From: Spongilla lacustris
Lineage: Eukaryota > Porifera > Demospongiae > Spongillida > Spongillidae
Reading direction: 5' to 3'
DNA length: 64,000 nt
Assembly (NCBI GenBank): GCA_949361645.1
Contig: OX442434.1
Location: 2,533,672-2,597,671 of the forward strand
Below the pieces are notes generated by a model, which was given only the letters and a program-made list of their open reading frames with translations, was not told the DNA's origin and did not search any database. Shown in pieces: positions 8,356 through 18,499 of this stretch; position 1 is the stretch's first letter, and every line of letters starts with the position of its first letter. The position numbers and the translations under genes were made by a program.

Positions 8356-11073
8356 TCAACATGAGTCCCTAGCTAATTCTTCCAATCTGTAACGTGCGAT
8401 CTGAGCTGCAAGTCGTTGTGGGCGTTGTCTAGTCCTGCCTCCGTCATCAACAGGAGTATCTCGCACCAGTTCAGGTTCATCATCATAACCTTCTGGAGTT
8501 TCATCAGTAGCACCACGAGTTGGGGCTGTATTGGTCTTGAGGCTTGCCTCCATTGGGTAGAGATGACTAATGGGACGGTTAATCAGTGAGGTCCTCTTAC
8601 CGGACTGTACACGAAGGGAAGCTCCCCTCACTGCCCCATCAGATCCTTCCAACAACCCTTCAACTCTCCCTAGTCGCCACTGCATCCTGGGTTGGTCTGA
8701 ATCTTGCACTAGAACAACATCTCCAGGTGAAAGAATGTTACGTGGACTTCGTGACTTCTGAGAATAAGCATGGCTATCTCTGAGTCCCACTAAGTATTCC
8801 AACCTCCATCGCTTCCAGAAGTGCTCCACAACCAGATTCAGATGTCGCATTCGACGATTCAGATCCCCCACAGCATCAGTCTCTTCAAACTCTAGATCGC
8901 TTGAACAAGTCACAGGATCGGGTAAAGTACACAAACGGCGACCTATCAACAGATGAGAGGGTGTGAGGGGTTCTTCCATATCCTCTGAAGACAAATAAGA
9001 GAGTGGACGGGAGTTGAGTATGGCTTCTACCTCCACTAACACAGTATGTAATTCATCATACGTCATTCTCGCCTTGCCAATGGTCTTCTTTAAACACCTC
9101 TTCATTGATTGAATTAACCTCTCGTAGAAGCCTCCCCACCAGGGTGCCTTCTCCAATATAAACTTCCATTGTATGCGTATATCCCTGAAGTGTTGTTGTG
9201 TTTCTGGACTGTCCAGTATGGAGTAGATAATCTTGTTCGCAGATCGGAACGTCTTGCTGTTGTCAGAGCAAATGACCTGGGGGACACCACGCCTAGCTGA
9301 AAAACGCTTCAAGCAACGAACGAAGGACATTGCCGTCAAATCTGGAACTAGCTCTAAGTGGACAGCACGAACAGCACAGCACGTGAATAAGCTGATCCAC
9401 ACCTTTTCGCCTCCCTTCAAGTAAAGAGGACCTGCGTAGTCCACACCAGTTGCACTAAACGGTGGTGAAACTTGTACCCTGTATTCAGGTAATGGTGGTG
9501 ATGGTGGTCCACTGAGTGGTCGGGAATTGTAACGTTTACATAGCTTGCACTCATTTAACAGCATTCTTACGAACTGTCTCCCTCTGACAATCCAATACTT
9601 GGAACGCATCTGTGTGAGGGTCTCCTTCACTCCACCATGCATTACTCTTGTATGGCACTCCCTCACGACCAAGCGGGTAAAGTGATGTTTCTTGTCAAGA
9701 AACATAGGATGTTTCATAAGCTCTGGTAGATCCGCATTTCCTAACCTTCCTTTACACTTCCATATTCCATCCACACCACAGTAGAGTCCAAGCTGCTGCT
9801 GCCACAGACTAAACTGTTCACTCTGAGTAAGCATCTTCTGCGATTCCTTGACCCAATAAATCTCAGCACGTCCAACATCTTCCGCCGTTAGCAAACAACT
9901 CTTGACCCTTGACTTCAAGATTGAGATAAACTTCATGACATGAGCCGTCACCCTTAAAAGTCGACCTAGAGTGCTAAATTGTTCGCAGTTAAGGATGGCT
10001 TCACTTTGACAGGTATCGTGAGTAAGAAGACTGGAGACTGTAGAATGATTCCTCACCTTCGTTTCAATGAGGCATTCATCTGGAACAGTATGTAGGTCAG
10101 GACACTGTGGTTCAAAGTCAGGATCACTGATCCAAGTAGGTCCGGTCATCCACAATGCACTGTCAACAAGTTGTGACAATTCAATTCCTCTTGAGGGTAT
10201 GTCCGCTGGATTATGTTCACCAGGACAGTGATACCAACAATCACTCGCCACCAAGGTCCGTATCTCGTTCACACGGTTTTGGACGAATTGCTTCCACTCC
10301 TTGTCACATCCACGAATCCAATATAATGCAATTCTAGAGTCTGTGTAGCAAACTGGGTTGCCCAACCTTCGTTCAGGTTCTAACGCTTGAGTGATGGTGG
10401 TTAGAAGACGTGCTAACAGGAGTGCAGACAACAGTTCCAATCGAGGAATAGTCTGACCATGCAGGGGCGCAACTCTCGTCTTTGATGCTACAAAGCGTGT
10501 GACACATTCATCTGCTGTCCTCATCCTCAGGAATACCACAGCAGCATAAGCCTTCTGCGAAGCGTCACAAAACCCGATCAGTGTACAGGCACAAGAAGTA
10601 GTTTCAGCAAAACTACTGAAGTAGCATCGAGGAATACAGAGTGTTCGAGACTGCTCCAAACCCAATAGCAGAGAATTCCATTTGGTCAACAACGCTCCTG
10701 ACAGTAGCTCATCCCAGTTAAGCCTTGCTGCACAAACATCCTGAAAAAGCATCTTGAACTGAACTGTAACAGGAGAAAGAAAGCCCAAAGGATCGTAAAA
10801 TCTAGCAGACAAGCCAATAATGTTCCTCTTTGTAGGCTTTATAGAAACGGTGCCCTGAACGAGAGAGCTAAGATCACACACAAGTTGATCATCCAGTGGT
10901 TTCCACTTGACTCCAAGCACCTTCACAAATTCTGGAGCTTCAAACTTGTCTCCAAGAGTATTCTTCGTATATGACTGATCATCGCAAGTAACAGGATTCT
11001 CAGTGTGTCCCGATCTGTGATGCTGTGATTCCAAGGATGACAAACATTTCTGCAGTGCTGGAACATTAGTCAC
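8356..11073 (-). CDS. pol: BEL/Pao pol, RNase H and integrase part
   Basis: 905-codon frame. Near the N-terminus it continues the RT thumb/connection (GFLSPVTVQFKMLFQDVC). RNase H follows (LIGFCDASQKAYAAVVFLR, LELLSALLLARLL, YTDSRIALYWIRG). An integrase zinc-binding region (H-x-RVMHGGVKETL, C-KLCKRYNSRP) and the DDE integrase core come next (GVDYAGPLYLK, VICSDNSKTF, APWWGGFYERLIQSMKRCLK). The DUF5641-like tail has LTPSHLLIGRRL and WRLGRVEGL. The D...D...E set is visible (YAGP region, SDN, FYERL). It shares a few bases with the upstream frame and is the continuation of the same polyprotein, out of frame by a single-base break. Function: copying and insertion of the element. Confidence 0.93.
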   Translation of the reverse strand: MTNVPALQKCLSSLESQHHRSGHTENPVTCDDQSYTKNTLGDKFEAPEFVKVLGVKWKPLDDQLVCDLSSLVQGTVSIKPTKRNIIGLSARFYDPLGFLSPVTVQFKMLFQDVCAARLNWDELLSGALLTKWNSLLLGLEQSRTLCIPRCYFSSFAETTSCACTLIGFCDASQKAYAAVVFLRMRTADECVTRFVASKTRVAPLHGQTIPRLELLSALLLARLLTTITQALEPERRLGNPVCYTDSRIALYWIRGCDKEWKQFVQNRVNEIRTLVASDCWYHCPGEHNPADIPSRGIELSQLVDSALWMTGPTWISDPDFEPQCPDLHTVPDECLIETKVRNHSTVSSLLTHDTCQSEAILNCEQFSTLGRLLRVTAHVMKFISILKSRVKSCLLTAEDVGRAEIYWVKESQKMLTQSEQFSLWQQQLGLYCGVDGIWKCKGRLGNADLPELMKHPMFLDKKHHFTRLVVRECHTRVMHGGVKETLTQMRSKYWIVRGRQFVRMLLNECKLCKRYNSRPLSGPPSPPLPEYRVQVSPPFSATGVDYAGPLYLKGGEKVWISLFTCCAVRAVHLELVPDLTAMSFVRCLKRFSARRGVPQVICSDNSKTFRSANKIIYSILDSPETQQHFRDIRIQWKFILEKAPWWGGFYERLIQSMKRCLKKTIGKARMTYDELHTVLVEVEAILNSRPLSYLSSEDMEEPLTPSHLLIGRRLCTLPDPVTCSSDLEFEETDAVGDLNRRMRHLNLVVEHFWKRWRLEYLVGLRDSHAYSQKSRSPRNILSPGDVVLVQDSDQPRMQWRLGRVEGLLEGSDGAVRGASLRVQSGKRTSLINRPISHLYPMEASLKTNTAPTRGATDETPEGYDDEPELVRDTPVDDGGRTRQRPQRLAAQIARYRLEELARDSC

Positions 11074-14000
11074 AAATTTTCTGAGATTGAAGCCGGCCTC
11101 CCCAATCGCTCTCTTGCCTTTGTTGCCAAACGTAGAGCTTCCTCTTCATTGTCTGCTCCGGAGGTCAGATCATCAACGTAGATCGAGCGAATGAACGTAT
11201 CGACAAATGATGGGTCACTGCTTCTATAGCGTTCAATGTGATGCTGCAATGTGGCATTGAGAAGAAATGGGCTAGAAGACACGCCAAACACCACGCGAGC
11301 AAATCTTAGAGTGACCAGTTTCGGTAGAGGACTGCTAATGTTATCCACCCACAGGAAACGCAAGACATCACGGTCTTCCTCAGCAACTGATACCATTAGA
11401 AAGGCCTTTTCTACATCGGCAGTCACTGCTACGCGGTAGAGGCGAAATCGAAGTAAGATATCCAAAATGTTTTGGCCAAATGTGGGTCCAGAATACAGGC
11501 AGTCATTGAGAGCAGGTCCATCACTTCTCGCCGAGGCATCGTACACGATTCGCAATTTCGTAGTTTGTTTGTCCTCCCGTACAACTGCATGATGTGGAAG
11601 GTAATGAACTCTTCCGATCGGCCCACCACCTGGTGATGTCACTGTCTCAACAATACCGCTCTTCATCTGTTCTCGTATTATTGCATCATATTGGCTTAGG
11701 ATGTCAGGAGTAGATTGGAGTCGCTTCAAGAGATTGAAGAGTCTTCCTTTGCTTAGCTCGAAGTTGTCAGGTAGAAGAGGGTGTGGTTCCTTCCAAGGGA
11801 GTCGAACACAGTAGCGACCTTGCTGTAGCGTGACACTCTTAGTAAACCTACTGTAGACTGAATCTTCTTCTGGCATGATTCCCATACTATCTAGTTCCCA
11901 AAACGCTTGAAGTTTTTTGTCGAGGTCAGAAAGATCATGCTGTGGAGTACACTCCACCCTTAAAACATGAGAGCAAAGAGTGCTCATCGTTGAGGATCCA
12001 CGAAGCCCAGTGACAGGTCCTGACAGCACCCATCCAAACTTCGTCTGTACAGCAGTGGGTCCAACCCTTCCATGAATGATCTTGCCTGTGACCACCTTCC
12101 AGTAATAATCTGCACCTATCAAGATACTGATCAAAAGGTTCTCTGTGTCATCTGGGTCTGCAAGGTCCAAGCCAGAGAGATACCGGAAACGCTCCACTGC
12201 AATATCTGTTGGCTGTCCAGATAGTGGTTCACATATGAAAGGTACCACATAAAGTGTGAGCTCAAGATCAGATCCCAATTTCGTCTTCAGTCCTAGCTCA
12301 ACTGCATCACAAATTTGCGTCTTCTCGTGTTGCGCTCCAAACGTCTTGATGGACAAAGTGGTAGACTGCTCTGATGGTAGTTTCAACTTGCTTCTCAGGT
12401 CTGCAGATATGTAGGATTTCTGGCTGCCACTATCGAGGATCAATCTGGCCTTCAATGGAACAGCTGGTCTGCTCTTGTTGTACACCATTGTAGTGGCCGT
12501 CTGCAGTAACACAGGGGTACGAGCATCTACATACATTGAAAGGGTAGAAGTGTTGGTCCCAGGTCGGTTCACAGCCGAAGTAGGTGTTCGAGGTTGCTGT
12601 GACTGATGTGATGACATTGAAGGGTCTGACGAAGCAGGACTTGGTCTTCTAGCACGATCGCAGATGGTGACATGATGTCTTCCATGGCAAGTGGTACACT
12701 TAAGCGGTGATCTGCAATCTCTTGATACATGTCCCTTCCTGAGGCAAACAAAGCACCTTCCAGCCTTCAGCAGTATCTGTTTCCTCGCTTCTGGATTCGT
12801 GACCTTCCTACATGATGTGGATAAATGCTGTTCTCCACAATAGTAACAGCTGAGAGGTGATGAATTGGTGGTAACCAGTGTAGATGCTGTTGGACGGTCA
12901 CGGTACATGCCAGACCTCCTCGTTGGTGTAGTGTGAGTAGTAGAAGTCTCGTCATTTGCAGCGGCTCTTTCTCTTGCTTCTATCTCCTTTTCAGCGATCT
13001 TCATCATCTTGTCCAGATTCCAGGATTCCGTTCCAGCATCCTTGCTGATGATGATGCACAGTTCATGAGGGAATCGCTTCATCAGGATCGGAGCTAACAG
13101 GTTCCCATACGACTCCGATGGCACTCCAAGTGAATTCAAACTTCTAATGTGACCTTCAGCTTGGTCGTAAAGATGACGAAGTCTCCTCAGGTCGCGCATC
13201 GATGTGACAGCATCAATTTCCAAGAGGGCATCCATGTGCTTATTTACAACTTGCTGTTTGTTGCCAAACCTCTTCTGAAGAATAGTGATCGCTTCTGCAT
13301 AGTTGGCAGTGGTAATCGAGAGACCAGAGATGGCATCTGCTGCAGAGTCTTCAAGCAAAGAATGCAAGTAGTTAAATCGATCGATGTCAGTCAGCTCTGA
13401 GTTGTTGTGCACAGAGGATTGAAACATGTCCCAAAATGTGGCCCAGTTTGTTAACACTCCATCAAAACGTTTCAGTTCCACCTTAGGAAGTTTCACCCTT
13501 GGTGCTCTTCTAGCAGTCTGTGCTGGCTCTGCTGTTTGGACTGTAGAAACGTGAGGACTAGTAGCGCTCCTCTCAGGGGTTCTGTCATCTACACTTGCTG
13601 TAACGTCGCTGTTCACAGTTGAAGACTGAACTCCTTCAGCCGTTCTGGTACCACGTGGGGTAGAAGCTAAGGGCGGCTGACTCTTGCTGGCCTCGTGCTG
13701 TTCGATGGCGCTAATCTCTGATTCCAATTCAATGATGGCTAGGTCCACCTTTTCACGGTAAATATCCGCCGTTTCAATCTCGTCTGTAATCTCACCTTCT
13801 TCAGTTAAAGATTCGAGAATCTCTTCGTCCAGTTTCATGATGGTAGCTAGCTTTTCACGCAGATTTTCGGCCATTCTTTTCAATAAAGAGGAGTTGACTT
13901 GCGGAGATTCAATGGTGGTCTTTACTAGCGCGACAATTCGAGACGTCGACGCTTTATGCCCAGCACGCATCCGCTTTTTCTTGACAAGTTGTTCTGCCAT
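11070..14000 (-). CDS. gag-pol: BEL/Pao gag, protease and reverse transcriptase part
   Basis: 976-codon frame starting at ATG 14000 just inside the 5' LTR and primer site. A coiled, acidic N-terminus is followed by a DUF1759-type gag region (KLPKVELKRFDG, WATFWDMFQSSVH). Two zinc knuckles follow at about residues 385-430 (CYYCGEQHLSTSC, CFVCLRKGHVSRDC). Then come an aspartic protease with LILDSGSQKSYI near residue 520 and the RT core (TADVEKAFLMVSV, VFGVSSSPFLLNATLQHHI, IYVDDLTSGAD). The frame ends about 10 residues after the break near 11105, where the other frame carries the expected continuation. The break lies in a short G-run, so it may be a base-calling error. Confidence 0.93.
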   Translation of the reverse strand: MAEQLVKKKRMRAGHKASTSRIVALVKTTIESPQVNSSLLKRMAENLREKLATIMKLDEEILESLTEEGEITDEIETADIYREKVDLAIIELESEISAIEQHEASKSQPPLASTPRGTRTAEGVQSSTVNSDVTASVDDRTPERSATSPHVSTVQTAEPAQTARRAPRVKLPKVELKRFDGVLTNWATFWDMFQSSVHNNSELTDIDRFNYLHSLLEDSAADAISGLSITTANYAEAITILQKRFGNKQQVVNKHMDALLEIDAVTSMRDLRRLRHLYDQAEGHIRSLNSLGVPSESYGNLLAPILMKRFPHELCIIISKDAGTESWNLDKMMKIAEKEIEARERAAANDETSTTHTTPTRRSGMYRDRPTASTLVTTNSSPLSCYYCGEQHLSTSCRKVTNPEARKQILLKAGRCFVCLRKGHVSRDCRSPLKCTTCHGRHHVTICDRARRPSPASSDPSMSSHQSQQPRTPTSAVNRPGTNTSTLSMYVDARTPVLLQTATTMVYNKSRPAVPLKARLILDSGSQKSYISADLRSKLKLPSEQSTTLSIKTFGAQHEKTQICDAVELGLKTKLGSDLELTLYVVPFICEPLSGQPTDIAVERFRYLSGLDLADPDDTENLLISILIGADYYWKVVTGKIIHGRVGPTAVQTKFGWVLSGPVTGLRGSSTMSTLCSHVLRVECTPQHDLSDLDKKLQAFWELDSMGIMPEEDSVYSRFTKSVTLQQGRYCVRLPWKEPHPLLPDNFELSKGRLFNLLKRLQSTPDILSQYDAIIREQMKSGIVETVTSPGGGPIGRVHYLPHHAVVREDKQTTKLRIVYDASARSDGPALNDCLYSGPTFGQNILDILLRFRLYRVAVTADVEKAFLMVSVAEEDRDVLRFLWVDNISSPLPKLVTLRFARVVFGVSSSPFLLNATLQHHIERYRSSDPSFVDTFIRSIYVDDLTSGADNEEEALRLATKARERLGRPASISENL

Positions 14001-14021
14001 TGAAGTAACGTTCTTTGGCTT

Positions 14022-14040
14022 CCCGGCTCGATAAGGACCA
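14022..14040 (-). other. Candidate primer-binding site
   Basis: Directly inside the 5' LTR the minus strand reads TGGTCCTTATCGAGCCGG. The TGG start and the CGAGCCGG part resemble the complement of a eukaryotic tRNA-Tyr 3' end, except for a two-base insertion (from memory of tRNA-Tyr ends). Position supports a primer site; the tRNA identity is tentative. Confidence 0.5.
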
Positions 14041-14180
14041 TGTACAATATTGCGGCTGGTACACGATGCAACGCGATTCTCTCGCTATCTCACGCACGCT
14101 CACTGTTTCACAAACTCTCTAATCTTATCACGTGCGCATACAATTAAAAGAGTCAGTTATAATTAATGCAATGTTTGACA
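14041..14180 (-). repeat. 5' LTR of BEL element
   Basis: Partner of the LTR at 8190-8329, followed on the plus strand by the CCCTC target duplication and the resumed 21-bp satellite. Confidence 0.95.
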
Positions 14181-14346
14181 CCCTCCATCATGGGTCACTC
14201 TCCCTCCATCATGGGTCACTCTCCCTCCATCATGGGTCACTCTCCCTCCATCATGGGTCACTCTCCCTCCATCATGGGTCACTCTCCCTCCATCATGGGT
14301 CACTCTCCCTCTATCATGGGTCACTCTCCCTCCATCATGGGTGCCT
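14181..14346. repeat. 21-bp minisatellite, right block
   Basis: About eight copies of the same CCATCATGGGTCACTCTCCCT unit, showing that the BEL element inserted into a once continuous array. Confidence 0.95.
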
Positions 14347-15828
14347 ATCAAATCTAATGGATCCCAGTCGTTTTCTATATCATGCAAAGGAATCACGGCA
14401 GTGGCATAGGAAGGAGGGGAGGGGTGGGCGGGCAAACTTTGATGGTCATCATGGGGAGGGTGTGAGAGGGGGGTACGCCTCCCGCCCAGCCAGCTAGGGG
14501 AGTGCTGTAAAGCTCCTGCATTGGGGTCTGGGGCTGTGCCCCTGAAGCCAACGCTTTTTTCCACTCTGTTTGGCTGTCTCTGCACAGCAGATGGATCCAG
14601 GCAGCTGCCTACCCTCACAATTACCAGAAGTACATGTATGCCAATGCATGCATCTAAACCAATCCATGATATGAACATATTGCATGGCCACAAAATCATG
14701 TCATGTACCTAACAGCAGACATGACCATATAAGGGAGATCCTTATCAACTGTGCAGTGGCTGGGTGTAGTACAAGTGCGTGAGTGTAAGGCTTGGCAGGG
14801 GGAGGGGCTGTACATCCCTCCCACCCTGGCTAGGGGGAGGGGATATGGTGTATCCTTCCCATCCTGGCTAGGGGTAGGGGCTGTGGTATCCCTTCCCACC
14901 CTGGCTAGGGGGAGGGGTGTGATACCATAGCCCCTCCCCCTGCCAAGCCCTGCTGCATGTAGTCGTGTAGACAAGTGTGAGGATTTGTACCGCTACCAGG
15001 TCCTGCCCAGGTTGCCCCCGATAAGTACTTGCAATGGGACGTCGGAAGTCTCATGTGTTACCGATTGCGAGCACTCTGAAGTCGTGGTACGGTGGTGACC
15101 AAGATAGAAATGTCTTGTTTAAAGCCCCCCCCCCCCCCCCCCCCCCGCGCTTGTTGTTGTCCAGTCTGACTCTCTAAAACAAACCTGTAAGCGGCTGTAC
15201 AAGCAAGAAAGAAATTTCTTTGCTTAAAAATGCCCCAGGCTATATATATAATTATAATTGTATGTATTTGGAGCTCACATACCTCTGATAACTTGGAGAT
15301 ATTGAGTGTGCATGTGTCTTCCCGTTTCCATGCATTTGGCGTATGCATGCATGTGTGTGTGTATTATACAAGATGTGCGGCTCTTCTGCAGTCATTATGG
15401 GCGAAATCCATGGGCACTATCAATGGTGATCACAGCTGGAGTCACCATTCAGTCTCCCCAGTTGTGTGATGGAGGGTGGAATGGTATGGGAGGGAGCTGT
15501 GTGATGGTGGGATGTTGAGTGGTGACGGATGTGCAGTTTTGTATTTTCACATTCAAAGTGCAGTGAGTGTCATGAAATAAAACCCGCACCTGTTTTCCTT
15601 ATAATGCCCACCTTCTTGTTTGCAATCAGCCACATGACTATAAGGTTCTAACGCTGGACCTGGGTGCTACACAAAGGGCAAGTGGACCACGCCCACCACG
15701 TGATACTCACAATGCTGCCATGAGGGACTGTTGCACTAGGTAGCATATACACTTAACCCTTCCTCTCCCCTCCCTCCCCCCCCCCCCCCCCCCCCCCCTT
15801 TCTCTCCCCCTTTATCCTCCTGTATATC
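14347..15828. other. Repeat-rich stretch without recognised gene
   Basis: Contains a 3-4 copy tandem repeat of CCACCCTGGCTAGGGGGAGG-like units (about 14780-14950), and poly-C tracts of 22 (15125-15146) and 23 (15776-15798). A GT-rich segment lies near 15340. No exon could be supported. Confidence 0.5.
14780..14950. repeat. Tandem repeat with CCTGGCTAGGGGGAGGGG core
   Basis: Three to four units of about 50 bases, each with CCCACCCTGGCTAGGGG and a GTATCCCTTCC-like spacer. Confidence 0.8.
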
Positions 15829-16605
15829 GGGACCTACGTTAGTAGGTCCTATGTAGGATTTGAAGTGTCATGAATACGATTAGCAAAACACCAGATTCCA
15901 TTATTGCCGATGCGCCGTAGAATCAGTTGGAATTTAGTGAGCGTATTTGGATACAGCCAACGATTACCTACAATGTAGTAAAACTGCCGACGCTTAGAAA
16001 GCTCAGACAACAGAGATAACGCTCACTCGTCCCCACACTAGAACCTGAAAACATGGGAAAACACGATTCCTTCTTCCGGATCTGATAAGATAAGATTCGC
16101 TCGGATAAGAGGTTTATTGCATTGTATCTTTGTCACGATTGAAGCATAATGTTTGCGGTTATCAAAAGGAACTGTAGGAGATAAGTTAGAAACTTTCTGC
16201 CGAATTTGTTTGGTACTATTACTTTCCTAATTTGAGTTATACTAAACACAATTTCGATCTTTAGCAAACTTAGTTATGTTAACACATAGCCCACAACAGA
16301 TTTTATCAGCTTCTGATGCCTTATATGGAGGTCGTGGCCATTCCAAATCCAGAAGGGTGCCCTGGCCCTAGCTGCACCGGAAACACGTATACATGTACAG
16401 ACATAATAGTAGAAGCCATTTTTTGACAAAAGTTGTGCAGACGAGTCGTAAGATGAATGTGAGGAGCGTGACAGTATTCAAGAAGCGCATGAAACAAAGA
16501 GAGGTAGGAGTATACCGTTTGGATGCAATATCCTAGTTTATTCGCGCGCAAGGGAATGGTATATCCTTTGCGTGTGTTCTTGCAAGTCGTCTGCGATTTA
16601 CAATG
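15829..16605 (+). repeat. Dispersed repeat family, copy A
   Basis: Reverse-complement partner of 52660-54345. Shared landmarks include the GGACCTACGTTAGTAGGTCC end, CATGAATACGATTAGCAAAACACC, and TTATCTCTGTTGTC-type words. The TTCTTCCGGATCTGATAAGA block, AATGTGAGGAGCGTGACA and ACCGTTTGG...CGCAAGGG are also shared. Copy A lacks the GAA expansion and has an internal deletion relative to copy B. Possibly a decayed transposon whose coding part survives better in copy B. Confidence 0.85.
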
Positions 16606-16614
16606 TTATTTGCA

Positions 16615-16615
<1 letters not shown>

Positions 16616-16653
<38 letters not shown>
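16616..16653. repeat. Poly-C tract (38 C)
   Basis: Longest uninterrupted homopolymer in the window, right next to the end of dispersed repeat copy A. Confidence 0.98.
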
Positions 16654-17100
16654 ATGTAAGCTCAGTACGCTAAGCAATCTGGCCGATGGCCTGCTGGTAG
16701 GACCATTTATAAGTGAGTTCTGTTCTGTTCAATGCATGGTTGCTCCTTTATCAACGGGAATATCCTTCACAAATGCGTGTAACCCCATAACTCATGTCTC
16801 TCCTATGACAGAGCATCCTTGGAACTAACCCCATAGTAGTTGCTACAAAGCTTTGTTCTTGACATGGCCACAAGCACTGCTGCTCAGAGGAAGGTATATT
16901 GTTTTCATTCAAATATGTGTGTCTGCCAGTTGTGAGCTATTCTTGGCCAATGTTATTGGGTGGAGATGGAGAAGAGGAAAGGGAACACCATCCTACCAGG
17001 ATGAGGAGTGGAACACTCTGGAAGGGTGGGTGTATGTGTATGTTTGTGTGTGCTATGTCCCACGGATATGTTGCCGAGTTATCTGTACAGGTGTGATGTT
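16654..17100. other. No recognised gene
   Basis: Short open frames only. Long frames that begin here owe their length to the downstream C/T satellite and the gap. No domain is recognisable. Confidence 0.45.
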
Positions 17101-18032
17101 GTGCTTGCTATCCCCTCCTTTGCTCGTCCTCTTCCCTCCTGTCTCATCCTCTCTTCTCCCTTCCCTTCTCCCTTCCCCTCTCCCCCTTCCCTTCTCCATT
17201 CCCCTCCTCCCCCTTTCTCTTCTCCCTTCCCCCTCCCTTCACCTCCTCCCTTCACTTCCCATCCTCTGTCCCATTCTCCCTTCACCTCCCATCCTCCCTT
17301 TCCCTCCTCCCTTCACCTCCCATCCTCCCGTCCCCTCTTCCCTTCACCTCCATCCTCCCTTCCCCTCCTCCCTTCCCCTCCTCCCTTCCCCTCCTCCCTT
17401 CCCCTCCTCCCTTCACCTCCATCCTCCCTTCCCCTCCTCCCTTCACCTCCATCCTCCCTTCCCCTCCTCCCTTCACCTCCCATCCTCCCTTCCCCTCCTC
17501 CCTTCACCTCCCATCCTCCCTTCCCCTCCTCCCTTCACCTCCCATCCTCCCTTCCCCTCCTCCCTTCCCCTCCTCCCTTCCCCTCCTCCCTTCCCCTCCT
17601 CCCTTCCCCTCCTCCCTTCCCCTCCTCCCTTCCCCTCCTCCCTTCACCTCCCCTCCTCCCTTCCCCTCCTCCCTTCCCCTCCTCCCTTCCCCTCCTCCCT
17701 TCCCCTCCTCCCTTCCCCTCCTCCCTTCCCCTCCTCCCTTCCCCTCCTCCCTTCCCCTCCTCCCTTCCCCTCCTCCCTTCCCCTCCTCCCTTCACCTCCC
17801 CTCCTCCCTTCCCCTCCTCCCTTCCCCTCCTCCCTTCCCCTCCTCCCTTCCCCTCCTCCCTTCCCCTCCTCCCTTCCCCTCCTCCCTTCACCTCCCCTCC
17901 TGCCTTCACCTCCCATACTCCCTTCCCCTCCCATCCTCCCTTCCCCTCCTCCCTTCACCTCCCATCCTCCCTTCCCCTCCTCCCTTCACCTCCCCTCCTC
18001 CCTTCACCTCCCATCCTCCCTTCCCCTCCCCC
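17101..18032. repeat. C/T-rich minisatellite (CTTCCCCTCCTCC unit)
   Basis: Over 900 bases of a 13-bp unit with A-containing variants (CTTCACCTCCCATCCTCC). It runs into the assembly gap, so its true length is unknown. Confidence 0.97.
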
Positions 18033-18232
18033 NNNNNNNNNNNNNNNNNNNNNNNNNNNNNNNNNNNNNNNNNNNNNNNNNNNNNNNNNNNNNNNNNNNN
18101 NNNNNNNNNNNNNNNNNNNNNNNNNNNNNNNNNNNNNNNNNNNNNNNNNNNNNNNNNNNNNNNNNNNNNNNNNNNNNNNNNNNNNNNNNNNNNNNNNNNN
18201 NNNNNNNNNNNNNNNNNNNNNNNNNNNNNNNN
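18033..18232. other. Assembly gap (200 N)
   Basis: Exactly 200 N, probably a fixed-size placeholder, at the end of the C/T satellite. Gap size should not be trusted. Confidence 0.99.
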
Positions 18233-18499
18233 AGTGATGAGAAGTGTACATAATGTCGCAGCGATGATATCATTGAGTAACAGCGATATTTCTAAATGGA
18301 CATACAGTGTCAGATGTTTTTTGTACATGATGTCACATTGTTCCACGTCATCGATGATGGGTAATGTATCCAGGCGATGTAGCATCGTTGACATCAGTAT
18401 TGTGCGTCCACGATAGCAACAATAACTTTAATAACGAGTGCCTGTTTACGTTACGTCTGCGTCGTTACCAACACTACAAACTGAAACACAGCCACCACC

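Larger units (their letters stand above)
8190..14180 (-). mobile_element. BEL/Pao LTR retrotransposon, complete
   Basis: Element of 5,991 bp read on the minus strand, bounded by 140-bp LTRs that look identical by eye and by a 5-bp target duplication (CCCTC). It contains gag, zinc knuckles, aspartic protease, reverse transcriptase, RNase H and integrase in the BEL/Pao order, plus a candidate primer-binding site and a polypurine tract. One frame break near 11105 splits the polyprotein. It sits inside the 21-bp minisatellite. Identical LTRs imply a recent insertion. Confidence 0.95.

Noticed and set aside
16853..18253. Proline/leucine/serine-rich 466-codon frame and its reverse-strand partners
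   Set aside because: It reads through the C/T satellite and the N gap; composition alone keeps it open.
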